Assembly: GCA_964540135.1 (NCBI GenBank)
Contig: CAZILK010000003.1
Span: 22,210-86,209, forward strand
Reading direction: 5' to 3'
DNA length: 64,000 nucleotides
Source: CAZCAQ01 sp964540135
Lineage (GTDB): Bacteria > Patescibacteriota > WWE3 > UBA101185 > UBA10185
The notes beneath the pieces are model-generated. The model ran no database searches and was not told the origin of the DNA. It worked only from the letters and a program-made list of their open reading frames with translations. Positions 7,915-16,658 of this stretch are shown here, piece by piece; within the stretch, counting starts at the first letter, position 1, and each line of letters starts with the position of its first letter. The position numbers were made by a program, and so were the translations under genes.

Positions 7915-8694
7915 ATGGAAAGACTTAGAAAATTAACTAGTTTAAAAGGCATATTTTACACGCTAATCGGCGTACTCCTTTTAGTCCTATACATCTCAAT
8001 CGCTGGGAATAGAGCAGCTCAGCAAAAAAAAGTTTCAGAAAAAATAACACCAAAAGAAGGAACATTTGTTTACAACTGGTATACAGGAGTAAAGCTTGAT
8101 GAAGCTTCAAATCTAAGCAAAACGGTTCTTCTGATAATAAACAAAGACGGTAAAGCAAGCTTAAAAGTAGAGACACCGGACAAAGAACAGGTGATAAACA
8201 TAAACGGTACCTATACCGTAGCTGATAGTAAATTTGTTCTAAGCACAACAAACAGAAATTATGCTTTTAAGATTGTTAAGCAAACTTTAATTCCAGATAA
8301 CTCTGAAGCAAAAACTATAGTAGATAATATTGTTCTTAGCTCTCCTGCAAACAAAAGTCTTGCAACAACCAAATGGGCTTGGATTGAGAGCAAAACAGGG
8401 GATATTGTTACCAAACCATCTATTTCAGGAAGCAAGGTCTTCATACTCACCTTTAATGAAAACCACAGCTTTGAATCAACAACTGACTGTAACTCGCTAA
8501 GTGGAACTTTTTATCAAGGTGAGAAGTCAATTATATTCACCAAAATAGCCTCAACATTAATGCTTTGTGATAGCAGATCACAAGAGAGCTTCTACTTAAC
8601 AGGACTGCGGAGTGTTGTATCATACGAGCTTAAAGATGATCTTTTAACCTTAAAAGCAAGTAACGGGGATATTATGCTATTTAGGAAGAGGTAA
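7915..8694 (+). CDS. Membrane-anchored META-domain-like protein
   Basis: A 259-residue protein with an N-terminal membrane segment (about 14-32) and an extracytoplasmic region. The last ~110 residues (from about TTKWAWIESKTGD) match the META/HslJ pattern: W near the start, FNENHSFESTTDCNSLSGTF, then CDSRSQESFYLTGLRSV and a final strand pair. META domains occur in heat-inducible or secreted proteins of unclear function. Two conserved-looking cysteines in the domain could be paired by the DsbA-like enzyme. It starts 2 nt after the preceding gene, so translation is probably coupled. Confidence 0.7.
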   Translation: MERLRKLTSLKGIFYTLIGVLLLVLYISIAGNRAAQQKKVSEKITPKEGTFVYNWYTGVKLDEASNLSKTVLLIINKDGKASLKVETPDKEQVININGTYTVADSKFVLSTTNRNYAFKIVKQTLIPDNSEAKTIVDNIVLSSPANKSLATTKWAWIESKTGDIVTKPSISGSKVFILTFNENHSFESTTDCNSLSGTFYQGEKSIIFTKIASTLMLCDSRSQESFYLTGLRSVVSYELKDDLLTLKASNGDIMLFRKR

Positions 8695-8721
8695 GACGTA
8701 GATATTTTTAAGACTTTTGAC

Positions 8722-8727
8722 TATAAT
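8722..8727 (+). promoter_or_regulatory. -10 box of tRNA-Gly
   Basis: TATAAT lies 20 nt before the first base of the mature tRNA. The matching -35 is not obvious. Confidence 0.45.
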
Positions 8728-8747
8728 GGCTTGTATTGAAAAGTAGC

Positions 8748-8822
8748 GCGGCGGTAGTTCAGTGGTAGAATGTCTCCCTTCCAAGGAGAAGGTCACGGGT
8801 TCGAATCCCGTTCGCCGCTCCA
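8748..8822 (+). tRNA. tRNA-Gly (UCC)
   Basis: The acceptor arms GCGGCGG and TCGCCGC pair over 7 bp. The anticodon loop is CTTCCAA with anticodon TCC. The T-loop reads GTTCGAATC, and the CCA end is encoded in the DNA (8820-8822). Confidence 0.97.
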
Positions 8823-9113
8823 AAAACACTAGTAATCACGCAAGAGTTTTCCTCATGTAATCGATATTTCCCCCGAGTCTGAACATTACTTATACAAATA
8901 TTCATTTAGTACGGGGAGCTGCAATACCATAACGGAACCTGGCTTCAACATAGTTAAAATAGGTTTGTAATTCAACTAGTACACGGACACTATCAACGAC
9001 TTATACTGATCCTAAAAAACTGTCGCAATTACTGCGCTAAATAAATAGCTGATTGACTGTGAATAGATTTTGATAAATACTTAAAACAGGAGTATTTTAT
9101 ACCTTTATAATTA
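8823..9113. other. Intergenic region upstream of the vWA/TerF-like gene
   Basis: About 290 bases without a convincing gene. The last 40 nt hold an inverted repeat, AAATACT (9075-9081) and AGTATTT (9091-9097), with a 9-nt spacer that contains an AGGAG-like string. TATACC and TATAAT-like hexamers follow, just before the ATG at 9114. The repeat is a candidate operator. I see nothing definite in the rest. Confidence 0.4.
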
Positions 9114-10262
9114 ATGACTGACACAATTTTAACAATCGGGCCTGAGGATTTACTTGATGATATAATTATTCAACCATCTGATACAGACGGCGCGATGGTT
9201 ATTACTCCAGCAGATGTTGATGCTGCAAATGAAGTAATTACTGTCGATGCTCCTCGTGATGACGATGATCCAAACACAAGCCTTAAAGCTGAAGCTACTG
9301 TTGATGATAATGTTTTTGCCCATTTTGATGAAAAAGATCCTGACGGTGAATTTGGAAAACAGCAAGTCGACAATTTAAAAGAGTTTCTAAATATATCGCG
9401 GGTTGATTGGTCTGTAAAATTAGTAGTTGACGTTTCTCAAAGCCAAACAAGAGAAATTAAAGAACGCGTGACACAATTGTTAGTAAGCAAAGTTATTCTC
9501 GCCTTAGGTTATGGAATGAAGCAAGAGGAAATTCCTGTATTCACTTTTGCCGATCACTTCAAAAATCTTGACCCAATAACGGCTGAGAATGCAGGCTACT
9601 ATGCTGGGAAATCAACAAATGATAAGAGCCTCGAGGAGTTGAAACCTGGAAATAAATTAAGACGACTTTTTAAAACAGTATCGGATACCCCTCAAGATGT
9701 AAAAAACAAAGCCTCAACGATAGATAACCAAAGAGCAGGTGAAAGAACTTTGGAAAATATCTCTCCAGAAGGTAAATTTACCTATTTTCATAATGTTTAT
9801 AGCGAACTCAGGCAAGCGGAAACACCAACGACTCTAATTGTGGTCACAGACGGGAGATTTTCTGATGATTGGGAAAGGGTTGAACACTGTCTTGATTGGA
9901 TGAATGCTTATAATAATCCGCCAATGCATATTACATTCATAGTAGCAGATGGATCAGAAGGCGAGTACGATCCGTCTCAGCCAGCTAACATGCTTGATAA
10001 AATAAGAAAACTAAACTATCCATTCATAAACATACTAAAAGGTACTGAAGTCATAAATATGACACCAGAAGAAATTGCCTATAATGTTCTACAGCCACTA
10101 AGCGACTATGCTACATTGCTCCAAAGAACACCGATATTAGATCAATACGGCCGGGAAACCAATCAAATGGTGCTCGGACCAGATTATGAGTGGAACGACA
10201 CCTATCGTCCGTGGACCGGCTCATACATACAACTTGGACGTAGCCCTGACTACAAGCAGTAG
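9114..10262 (+). CDS. vWA domain protein, TerF-like
   Basis: A 382-residue cytoplasmic protein. The first ~85 residues are acidic and probably disordered. A von Willebrand A domain follows. Its metal-ion-dependent adhesion site is D106-V-S108-Q-S110 in VKLVVDVSQSQ, with the downstream aspartate in IVVTDGRFSDDWE (about 242-254). The strand IPVFTFADHF and the LDPITAENAGYY segment resemble the vWA version in tellurite-resistance TerF proteins, which act in stress-linked ter systems. No TerD-type or kinase gene is nearby. It has no signal peptide. The next gene encodes a large unrecognised protein, and the pair may work together. The TerF-like subfamily call is tentative; the vWA fold is firmer. 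Confidence 0.65.
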   Translation: MTDTILTIGPEDLLDDIIIQPSDTDGAMVITPADVDAANEVITVDAPRDDDDPNTSLKAEATVDDNVFAHFDEKDPDGEFGKQQVDNLKEFLNISRVDWSVKLVVDVSQSQTREIKERVTQLLVSKVILALGYGMKQEEIPVFTFADHFKNLDPITAENAGYYAGKSTNDKSLEELKPGNKLRRLFKTVSDTPQDVKNKASTIDNQRAGERTLENISPEGKFTYFHNVYSELRQAETPTTLIVVTDGRFSDDWERVEHCLDWMNAYNNPPMHITFIVADGSEGEYDPSQPANMLDKIRKLNYPFINILKGTEVINMTPEEIAYNVLQPLSDYATLLQRTPILDQYGRETNQMVLGPDYEWNDTYRPWTGSYIQLGRSPDYKQ

Positions 10263-10291
10263 TTAATAAAAAGCTCAATAATTAGTTTTTC

Positions 10292-10327
10292 TAATCCCAT
10301 AGAGCTACCCTTTGTTATCTGGGATTA
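10292..10327. repeat. Inverted repeat after the vWA gene
   Basis: TAATCCCA (10292-10299) and TGGGATTA (10320-10327) are perfect 8-bp arms with a 20-nt spacer. It lies in the 238-nt interval before the large unknown gene. It could be a weak terminator or an RNA hairpin. Confidence 0.4.
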
Positions 10328-10500
10328 TCGCTGAATAGTTTTACTAAATTTTTAATTCTTTGAATACATCATAAATTCACCACTCTACGGCAATCAACAG
10401 AGTACATAAGCATAAATTTAATCGTACATAGGACAACATGAATGAATTATATTTAGAGCTCGTCTTGACAACAATATTTTGAACTGCAAGTATAAACTAT

Positions 10501-12686
10501 ATGGCAACAGGTGAGCTGGGCATACATACAGGCGAAACAGATAACTCTAGTATACTTGAAAGTTTTTACCCTAACTTCAACCGTCTTGAACTCCATGCTG
10601 CCAAAATGGGAAAAATGGAGATCGTAAAAAATCCAGTTGTTGAAACAGACGGTGCGGTAACACTCTTAGGTAAGACGGGTGAAAAGTACATTCCCGCTGG
10701 TAGTAATTTTTGGTTAGGTGAAATGAAGCTGGTCAAAGCGGAGAATACAGAACAATACGGGCTATTATTGTCTAAAGATTTGAGCCGCTTAGAGTCATAT
10801 CTGTTTTTATTCCCACCAGAAGGGCAAACACCACCTCCAGAATCCTCTAGCCTTAAGGAATATATTGTCTCTTTAGCAGAAGTAGTAGCAAAAGGTGTAG
10901 TAGCGCTTTACGGACCTCAAGAGGCAGCGGGTGTTGAATTACTAAGGCAGGACTTGGATATGGGAAACAGATTAGATGCATTGATTTACATGCACCGACT
11001 AGGAATCTATAATTTTGATAGACAGTACGAACGCTCAGATTTTGATCCAGTAGCCTCAGCTAGAGATATAGTCGAATTACCAACATTTAACAATTTTGAT
11101 GATGCAGTAGGGTATAAATTCCATAGTGGCATGCTCCGCTGGGCTAAGTATACAGGACTCCCATATATTAAAGGGCCCAACGTAAAATATATGAGAAACA
11201 AAAGCATGGGTAGAGGTGCCAGCTCCGAAACTGAAGACGGTGTTAGGACACCAACAGAACTTTGTGTGCAGTTGCTTGATCCCTATAAAGGCAGATTTCA
11301 TCCTGCAATAAGATATGAATCAAATATTTTTTCCAACCCTGTTATAGGTTTGGAGGGCTCAGAAAATATTACATTGAGCAGTGTTGACTTTCCTACTATG
11401 AAGGTGAAACAAACTGCAAGTGGCAACTTTATGATTAGCTTGAATCAAGTTGGTGAAACTGATATTGAGTTTCCAAACGAACAAGGATTATTCGGTAGTG
11501 ATAGAGGCAACGAAACAATACTTAGTTTAAGGGGTCTAGACTGGTACTTGAGATCCCTAGCAGTTGTAGGAAATGGCCACATCTATGAAAACTGGGGAGA
11601 CCAAATAAATTTAGAGTTAACACGAGATCTTGATTTGAGTAAGATTGAACATGTCTTGACACTATTGGGAAGACAGGCGCAGTTTATTGACTCGTTCAAT
11701 TCGAAAGGCAATAGGCCGTTTAACACAGTTACATCGGCAGCTAGTATAGCCCGTGGACCTGCAATAGAAGATCTCAAATCCACTTTTGCCTCAAACAACA
11801 ACACTCTGAGACTGGGTTCTTACCTTGAGTGGAAACTGGGTACAAAAGAAAGACCAGTAATCATAGGACATGTCCCCGTGACGAGTATTCGCGACGGACA
11901 ACATCGAGTAGATCCTGAATTAGAAATAGCTGGATTAAAAGCACAAGAGTCAGATTGGGAAGCGCTTTTTGAGATATCAGTTAGAGAAATAGGTAAAGTT
12001 AGTAAGAAAATTCGAAAAATAGAACAAAGGTATCGGGAGTATTTGTTAGGTGGTGCCTACTACTTTCCATCTCATTCACAGCTTGTCAAGGATCTGGATG
12101 AGCTTAGAAAGTTAATTTCTGACCCTAGATCTTCTAGAAATACCATCAAACCACATTCGGAAGATAGAGCTCGAAGTGAAGGAATAAGTCACGGAAGACT
12201 ATTCCCGCACTATGAATCCGAATACAGAGAGTTGGAATCAATTCCCATTGACCGCGCTGCAACTATCAGAGAAGAATCTGTGCGACTAGCAAGTGCCTTG
12301 TTCAGAAAAATGGTAGAATCTAACGAATACTCCCCGCCACATCTCCGTAAGTCCAGAAGAAAACTTTTATTCGACCACGCTCCCTTGAGAGCAGCGATAA
12401 ATAAGGGAACCGGAGGTCGTGTAATAAAAGATGACCAACACTACGAAGACCTGTATTCTGCGTTTTGGGAACTATTTCGAAAGTTTGATCGATCTATTTC
12501 TAAGTGGGAACCAGTTCTGGTAAGCGATGTTCGGCATACTGTTTACTACTATAAACCCAACCCAGAGATCATCGAATATGCAGATTTTTTAGAAGCTATT
12601 AGCGCTCAGGGGGATACTATACTTAATTCACCATATCCCGCCAGCGCTGCCGACGAAAACAGAGCATATGCTATTTCAATGTTTGG
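10501..12686 (+). CDS. Large unrecognised protein, N-terminal 728 residues (C-terminus lost in gap)
   Basis: I do not recognise this protein. About 728 residues are readable before the gap. It has no signal peptide, membrane segment or obvious nucleotide-binding motif. Visible traits are a mixed alpha/beta N-terminal half, a conserved-looking stretch around DLDMGNRLDALIYMHRLGIY (about 158-177), a basic segment with YMRNKSMGRG near 237, and a helical, charged C-terminal region from about 490 rich in Arg, Glu and Tyr. The start at 10501 has TATAAA 4 nt upstream and no Shine-Dalgarno site, so it is less certain than elsewhere. It follows the vWA/TerF-like gene in the same orientation and probably belongs to the same functional unit. 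The nominal frame through the N run is meaningless; the true C-terminus may be the fragment at 12789. Confidence 0.7.
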
Positions 12687-12786
12687 NNNNNNNNNNNNNN
12701 NNNNNNNNNNNNNNNNNNNNNNNNNNNNNNNNNNNNNNNNNNNNNNNNNNNNNNNNNNNNNNNNNNNNNNNNNNNNNNNNNNNNNN
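12687..12786. other. Assembly gap (100 N)
   Basis: A run of exactly 100 N, the conventional placeholder for a gap of unknown size. It interrupts the large unrecognised gene. Confidence 0.99.
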
Positions 12787-12788
12787 GG

Positions 12789-12896
12789 TTTAACTCCTCG
12801 AAGATGAGGACTAATTTTGATGCCTATGCTTACAAAAATAAACGAGAAATCAGCGAACATGCTGTATATAGACCTGATTTAATATATTGTTTTTAA
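12789..12896 (+). CDS. Possible C-terminal fragment after the gap
   Basis: Immediately after the N run one frame stays open for 35 codons and ends in TAA at 12894-12896, reading FNSSKMRTNFDAYAY... to ...YRPDLIYCF. The other two frames stop within 21 nt. It may be the end of the large protein begun at 10501, or of another gene hidden in the gap. The frame differs from the one obtained by counting the N run, which is expected because the gap length is arbitrary. Confidence 0.4.
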   Translation, partial: FNSSKMRTNFDAYAYKNKREISEHAVYRPDLIYCF

Positions 12897-12946
12897 CTAT
12901 AAGCACGGTAGTGTTAGGTTCGAACAGTTAATAGCGCTCGGTAGTA

Positions 12947-12952
12947 TATACT
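12947..12952 (+). promoter_or_regulatory. -10 box of the RBBP9-like gene, predicted leaderless
   Basis: TATACT ends 6 nt before the ATG at 12959. Confidence 0.6.
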
Positions 12953-12958
12953 ATACAT

Positions 12959-13579
12959 ATGAAATTCTTAATAGTACACGGCTCATACGGTTCACCAGAT
13001 GAAAACTGGTTTAGATGGCTAGAGAGAGAACTAAAGGAGCTTGGACACGAAGTAATAATTGAACAATTTCCAGTAGATGTCTGGGACGAGGTAAATAAAA
13101 TAGGTCCTGAAGAAATTAAGAACTACTCTCCTATAGAATCATTGACTTCTTGGGATGAATTCTTTGTAGCTCATGTTCTTCCAAAGATAGAAGATGGGAA
13201 AATAGGTTTTGTTGGTCACTCGATTGCACCGATTTTCATTCTGCACATGCTTGCTAAATATGACATAAAGTTTAAGACAGCTCTTTTTGTGGCTCCATTC
13301 TTTAATATTCCATTTGACCCAAGTACTTGGCAATTCTACCCTGTGAATAAAACATTTTACTCCTATGATTTCAATTTTGACCAACTTAAAGAAAAGGTAG
13401 ATGCATCTCATGTAATTTACAGTGATAACGATCCGTACGTACCAATATCTGAGCCGATTCTATTTGCAAATAAGCTTGGTAGTAAAACTCATATAGTACC
13501 AAACGGGAGTCACTTGGGAAGCAGTTTTACCGAGTTTCCGCTTCTACTTGATTTGATAAAACAAGACACTCAATCTTGA
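12959..13579 (+). CDS. RBBP9/YdeN-family alpha/beta hydrolase
   Basis: A 206-residue cytoplasmic serine hydrolase. It opens with the first strand and oxyanion region MKFLIVHGSYG. The nucleophile elbow is G-H-S88 in GFVGHSIAP, the acid is in YSDNDPYVP, and the histidine is in PNGSHLGSSF. This order and size match the RBBP9/YdeN family, whose bacterial substrates are mostly unknown. It is followed after 4 nt by the transglutaminase-like gene, so both form a short operon headed by its own -10 box just downstream of the gap. Confidence 0.85.
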   Translation: MKFLIVHGSYGSPDENWFRWLERELKELGHEVIIEQFPVDVWDEVNKIGPEEIKNYSPIESLTSWDEFFVAHVLPKIEDGKIGFVGHSIAPIFILHMLAKYDIKFKTALFVAPFFNIPFDPSTWQFYPVNKTFYSYDFNFDQLKEKVDASHVIYSDNDPYVPISEPILFANKLGSKTHIVPNGSHLGSSFTEFPLLLDLIKQDTQS

Positions 13580-13583
13580 ACAC

Positions 13584-14171
13584 ATGACTAAAACAGAGAC
13601 TGAAGCTAAGCTAGATTCACAAATCGAACCAACTAATCAGGCATTCGACATACTGGCTAAGTGGTCACTGACTAACATTAGTAAACCAGAAGACCTGATT
13701 AAGCTGAGAGATGAATTACACTCTCACTTAGCTTTTCTCCCTTATGACGGGATAACACAAGAGGAAGAAAAAAGAATTCGGTGGCGTAGAACAGGTTCTC
13801 AGATATTAAGCGATGGTTTTGTTTATCAAGGAAAAGCGTGTACAGATTTAGTAGTTACGTTTACTACACTTGCTAGAGCTGGGGGAGTAGAGAATACACA
13901 TTTTGTAAAACTAAGGAACGCTAAAACCGGCATGGTTCACTCAGTTGGTGAGTTTCTATTGGAAGATGGTTGGTATATTTTTGATGTCGCAAACAAAGAT
14001 ACAGCACCTGTAAAAGGCCTTATACCGGAGAACGGTCAGTTTGGTCCGCCAAGTAACCCGTATGTTTTATGGAAAAAAGGCAGAGATTCATGGGATATTG
14101 GGCTTACCGAATATGAGTCAATCAATAAGATTGCAAACACAAGTGAGCTAACAGATACTACAACTGATTAA
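13584..14171 (+). CDS. Transglutaminase-like cysteine protease-fold protein
   Basis: A 195-residue protein with no signal peptide. The helical first third is followed by a transglutaminase-like core. The likely catalytic triad is C86 (in QGKACTDLVVTF), H119 (in TGMVHSVGEF) and D134 (in GWYIFDVAN), spaced as in the family. In bacteria this fold carries amidase, peptidase or cross-linking activity, so the reaction cannot be fixed. It starts 4 nt after the RBBP9-like hydrolase and must share its message. The C-terminal ~20 residues are polar and probably disordered. Confidence 0.75.
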   Translation: MTKTETEAKLDSQIEPTNQAFDILAKWSLTNISKPEDLIKLRDELHSHLAFLPYDGITQEEEKRIRWRRTGSQILSDGFVYQGKACTDLVVTFTTLARAGGVENTHFVKLRNAKTGMVHSVGEFLLEDGWYIFDVANKDTAPVKGLIPENGQFGPPSNPYVLWKKGRDSWDIGLTEYESINKIANTSELTDTTTD

Positions 14172-14208
14172 TTAGTAATTATGTCTTCTGAGAGGTTAAA
14201 ATATTTGC

Positions 14209-15330
14209 TTAGTTACTAAGGTCTAGTGCCTCTTTTGCCTCAACCATATTCACATTGTATTTGTAAGCAAGTTCAAACTCAGCTTTTGCTGCTTCTAAAT
14301 TACCTTGGAGTTTATAGATATTGCCACGGATAAGATAAAGCTCTGAAAAAGCCGGGTTTTGATTATTAATTATATTATCAGTTAGAGCAAAAACTCTCGC
14401 ATAATTACCGAGTTCAAAATAGGCTTGTATAGGCTCAATCTGGTACCACAAAGCTCTTAATGGAAGGCTGTTTTCCACCTCTTCAAAAGCTTCAACTGCC
14501 CCTTCTAAATTCCCTGTATGATAGAAAGCTACAGATAGGTTTAGTTTTGCATAGATATCAGTTGGATCTAGCTCAAGATCTCGTTTTGCCGATATTACTG
14601 CTTTTTCCCAAGAGATTTTAGGATCTATCTCATCACCAAGAATTCTTTTTGCAATATCTTCTTTGTCTTTATGAACTAAAACAACATATTCATAATTAAA
14701 CATCCTCCACAAATCCACGAAGTGTGTATAGGAGTAAATTAAATTATGTCCTTGGAGCGAATCATCTTGAAGAAATTCCTCAATTTCATCGTTATAGCCT
14801 TTGACAACTCTGTAATGACCGATATCATCGTACTCGGTTGATCTTGTTCTAGTTATAACTGGAATGTCATCTGCTATAAATCTCTTGATTAACTCAATAG
14901 AACCGTTTGGTCTGTGAAAAGAAACAAGTCCATACTCCTCAGCTTTTTTTACAATCTCCTCAAGTGTTACCGACTTATCATCATTAATCCCTTGGGAGTT
15001 TTGAAAGGGACGCAACTCATTACCAAGCTCAATTTGATTTTTCTCAATACCGTAATACGATAAAGCCATTGAAAGAGCTGCCGGTCCACAGTTATTAAAT
15101 GTCTGGAAAACATGGTAATCGTTGACCAAAGTCTTACTTTTTGGATAAGAGTTCTCTGGGACTTTAGTTTCTACAGGGGGTGTTATTATCTCTGGTACAG
15201 GCTTAACGAGTGTCTCTGTAATAACATTTTCTGGGTTAGGTAATGATATTACGTCTTTTGATCTACTAAATAAAAAGATAATAGCTATGAGGAACAATAC
15301 TGCTATTAAAACTAAAACATATCGACTCAT
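14209..15330 (-). CDS. Membrane-anchored C39-like peptidase domain with TPR repeats
   Basis: A 373-residue protein. Residues 4-22 form a membrane anchor, and a Pro-rich linker runs to about 65. A papain-like C39 domain has C81 in FNNCGPAALSMALSYYG and H172 in IGHYRVVKGYND. Two or three tetratricopeptide repeats follow from about 235 (for example LDPTDIYAKLNLSVAFYHTGNLEGAVEAF). The domain probably faces outside. Free-standing C39-like domains cleave or process peptides, and TPRs bind partners. No ABC exporter is fused or adjacent, unlike bacteriocin-processing C39 transporters. The start has TAAAAT 6 nt upstream and is divergent from the MFS gene. Confidence 0.82.
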   Translation of the reverse strand: MSRYVLVLIAVLFLIAIIFLFSRSKDVISLPNPENVITETLVKPVPEIITPPVETKVPENSYPKSKTLVNDYHVFQTFNNCGPAALSMALSYYGIEKNQIELGNELRPFQNSQGINDDKSVTLEEIVKKAEEYGLVSFHRPNGSIELIKRFIADDIPVITRTRSTEYDDIGHYRVVKGYNDEIEEFLQDDSLQGHNLIYSYTHFVDLWRMFNYEYVVLVHKDKEDIAKRILGDEIDPKISWEKAVISAKRDLELDPTDIYAKLNLSVAFYHTGNLEGAVEAFEEVENSLPLRALWYQIEPIQAYFELGNYARVFALTDNIINNQNPAFSELYLIRGNIYKLQGNLEAAKAEFELAYKYNVNMVEAKEALDLSN

Positions 15331-15336
15331 TGTCTA

Positions 15337-15342
15337 ATTTTA
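15337..15342 (-). promoter_or_regulatory. -10 box of the C39/TPR gene, predicted leaderless
   Basis: TAAAAT on the minus strand ends 6 nt before the ATG at 15330. Confidence 0.5.
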
Positions 15343-15404
15343 CCAAAATAACAAGGTGTTAGTATTTAAGCTTAGCGCACTTCATATAACTTATTTTGTG
15401 TGTC

Positions 15405-16658
15405 ATGATTAATTCAATGACTAATCCTTTTTTACAAAATAAAGCTGTCTTACCAATTGGCGTTTTCTCAGTTCTGATGTTTCTAGTCTCGTTTGGGGAT
15501 GCAATCATGTCTTATGTAACACCAGTTCATATAGAAGAGAGTTTAAAAGATCCCTTCCTTGTTGGTATTATCCTTTCTTTATCTTCATTCTTTGGTATCT
15601 TTTTTGATATCTTTGTGGGAGAAAAACTCGGGTCAAGAACATACAGATTCTTCTTAGTCACAACACTGTTTTTTGCAGCTCTTTTCCCACTAAGCTTTTT
15701 ATTATTACCAAAGATTTCTCTAAGTTTTATTTTTGCCATGGTTGTATGGTCTATTTATTACGAACTAAGAAACTACTCTAAGTATAATTTTGTTCATAAT
15801 TTTGTTGAAGTTAAGTCCCATACAAAAGCTTTTTCTGTAATCAATACTTTTCAATGGAGTGCTTATATGGCAGGACCGCTTGTTGCAGTTTATCTACTAG
15901 ATAGGCACGTTAACTCACCGTTTATTACAGTTATTGGGATTGTTATAGCAGCTTCGGTGTTCTATCTATTGTTAAATAAGAAGCTAACTACAAAAACACA
16001 TAAAGGCTCGGTAAGTCTTTCAAAGAAATCACTCGTTAAAGAGTTAAAGATACTTAAAATACTAACCAAAAGAACTTGGCCCCTTCTTCTTTTCAATTTT
16101 GCAGTAATACTTCTTGATGTAAGTTTTTGGACAACGGGTATTTTATACGCAGAAAAACTGCGTGCAGAAAGCTACTTGGGAAGCTTTTTTATGACTGTGT
16201 TTGGTATCCCTGCTTTATTTGTGGGTTTGTTAGCACCTTTTGCCCTAAGGTCACTTGGAAAGAAAAGAGCTGCTTTTGTATTTGGCATCCTCGCAGGTAT
16301 AACTCTTTTTTTAGTAGGGTTGTCGTCAAACATTCTGGTTATTTTAGGAACAGTGCTGCTTTGCTCTACATTTAGCGGAATTAGCATCATTTTAATTGAT
16401 GCAATACTTGAAGACTTCGTTTCAAGGTTAAAAGCTGAAGGCAACGATCTTGTAAGCGCGAATGAGATATCAATAAACCTTGCGTATGCAATAGGCCCAG
16501 TTGTACTTGGATTCATTTCTAAATATTTTAATTACGAAGCAACATTCATTTTTGTAGGAAGTTTTCTTGTTGTCGTTGCCATCACAGCTCTTCTAATAAC
16601 ACCTCGTAAAATCAAGATGCCCCAAAAAGAACTTAGTACTATAATGGATTCAATTTAA
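15405..16658 (+). CDS. Major facilitator superfamily transporter
   Basis: An integral membrane carrier of about 417 residues with roughly twelve hydrophobic segments in two halves. The halves are separated by a basic cytoplasmic loop near residue 200 (KKLTTKTHKGSVSLSKKS). A Gly/Arg-containing loop between segments 2 and 3 (GEKLGSRTYRF) occupies the usual MFS motif A position. The substrate cannot be predicted. The in-frame TTG at 15396 is less likely than the ATG at 15405 or the one at 15417. Its stop codon overlaps the pyrD start (TAATG), so the two genes are co-transcribed and translationally coupled. This might link the carrier to pyrimidine metabolism, but that is speculation. Confidence 0.85.
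   Translation: MINSMTNPFLQNKAVLPIGVFSVLMFLVSFGDAIMSYVTPVHIEESLKDPFLVGIILSLSSFFGIFFDIFVGEKLGSRTYRFFLVTTLFFAALFPLSFLLLPKISLSFIFAMVVWSIYYELRNYSKYNFVHNFVEVKSHTKAFSVINTFQWSAYMAGPLVAVYLLDRHVNSPFITVIGIVIAASVFYLLLNKKLTTKTHKGSVSLSKKSLVKELKILKILTKRTWPLLLFNFAVILLDVSFWTTGILYAEKLRAESYLGSFFMTVFGIPALFVGLLAPFALRSLGKKRAAFVFGILAGITLFLVGLSSNILVILGTVLLCSTFSGISIILIDAILEDFVSRLKAEGNDLVSANEISINLAYAIGPVVLGFISKYFNYEATFIFVGSFLVVVAITALLITPRKIKMPQKELSTIMDSI

Noticed and set aside
10501..12807. A single frame continuing through the 100 N to a stop at 12807
   Set aside because: The N run has an arbitrary length, so the frame after it is unknown; the six codons after it are accidental.
8790..12924. Possible attachment-site repeat: GGTTCGAA in the tRNA-Gly T-loop and again at 12917-12924
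   Set aside because: Only 8 nt match and the string is part of the universal T-loop; no integrase is visible. It would need the closed gap to reconsider.
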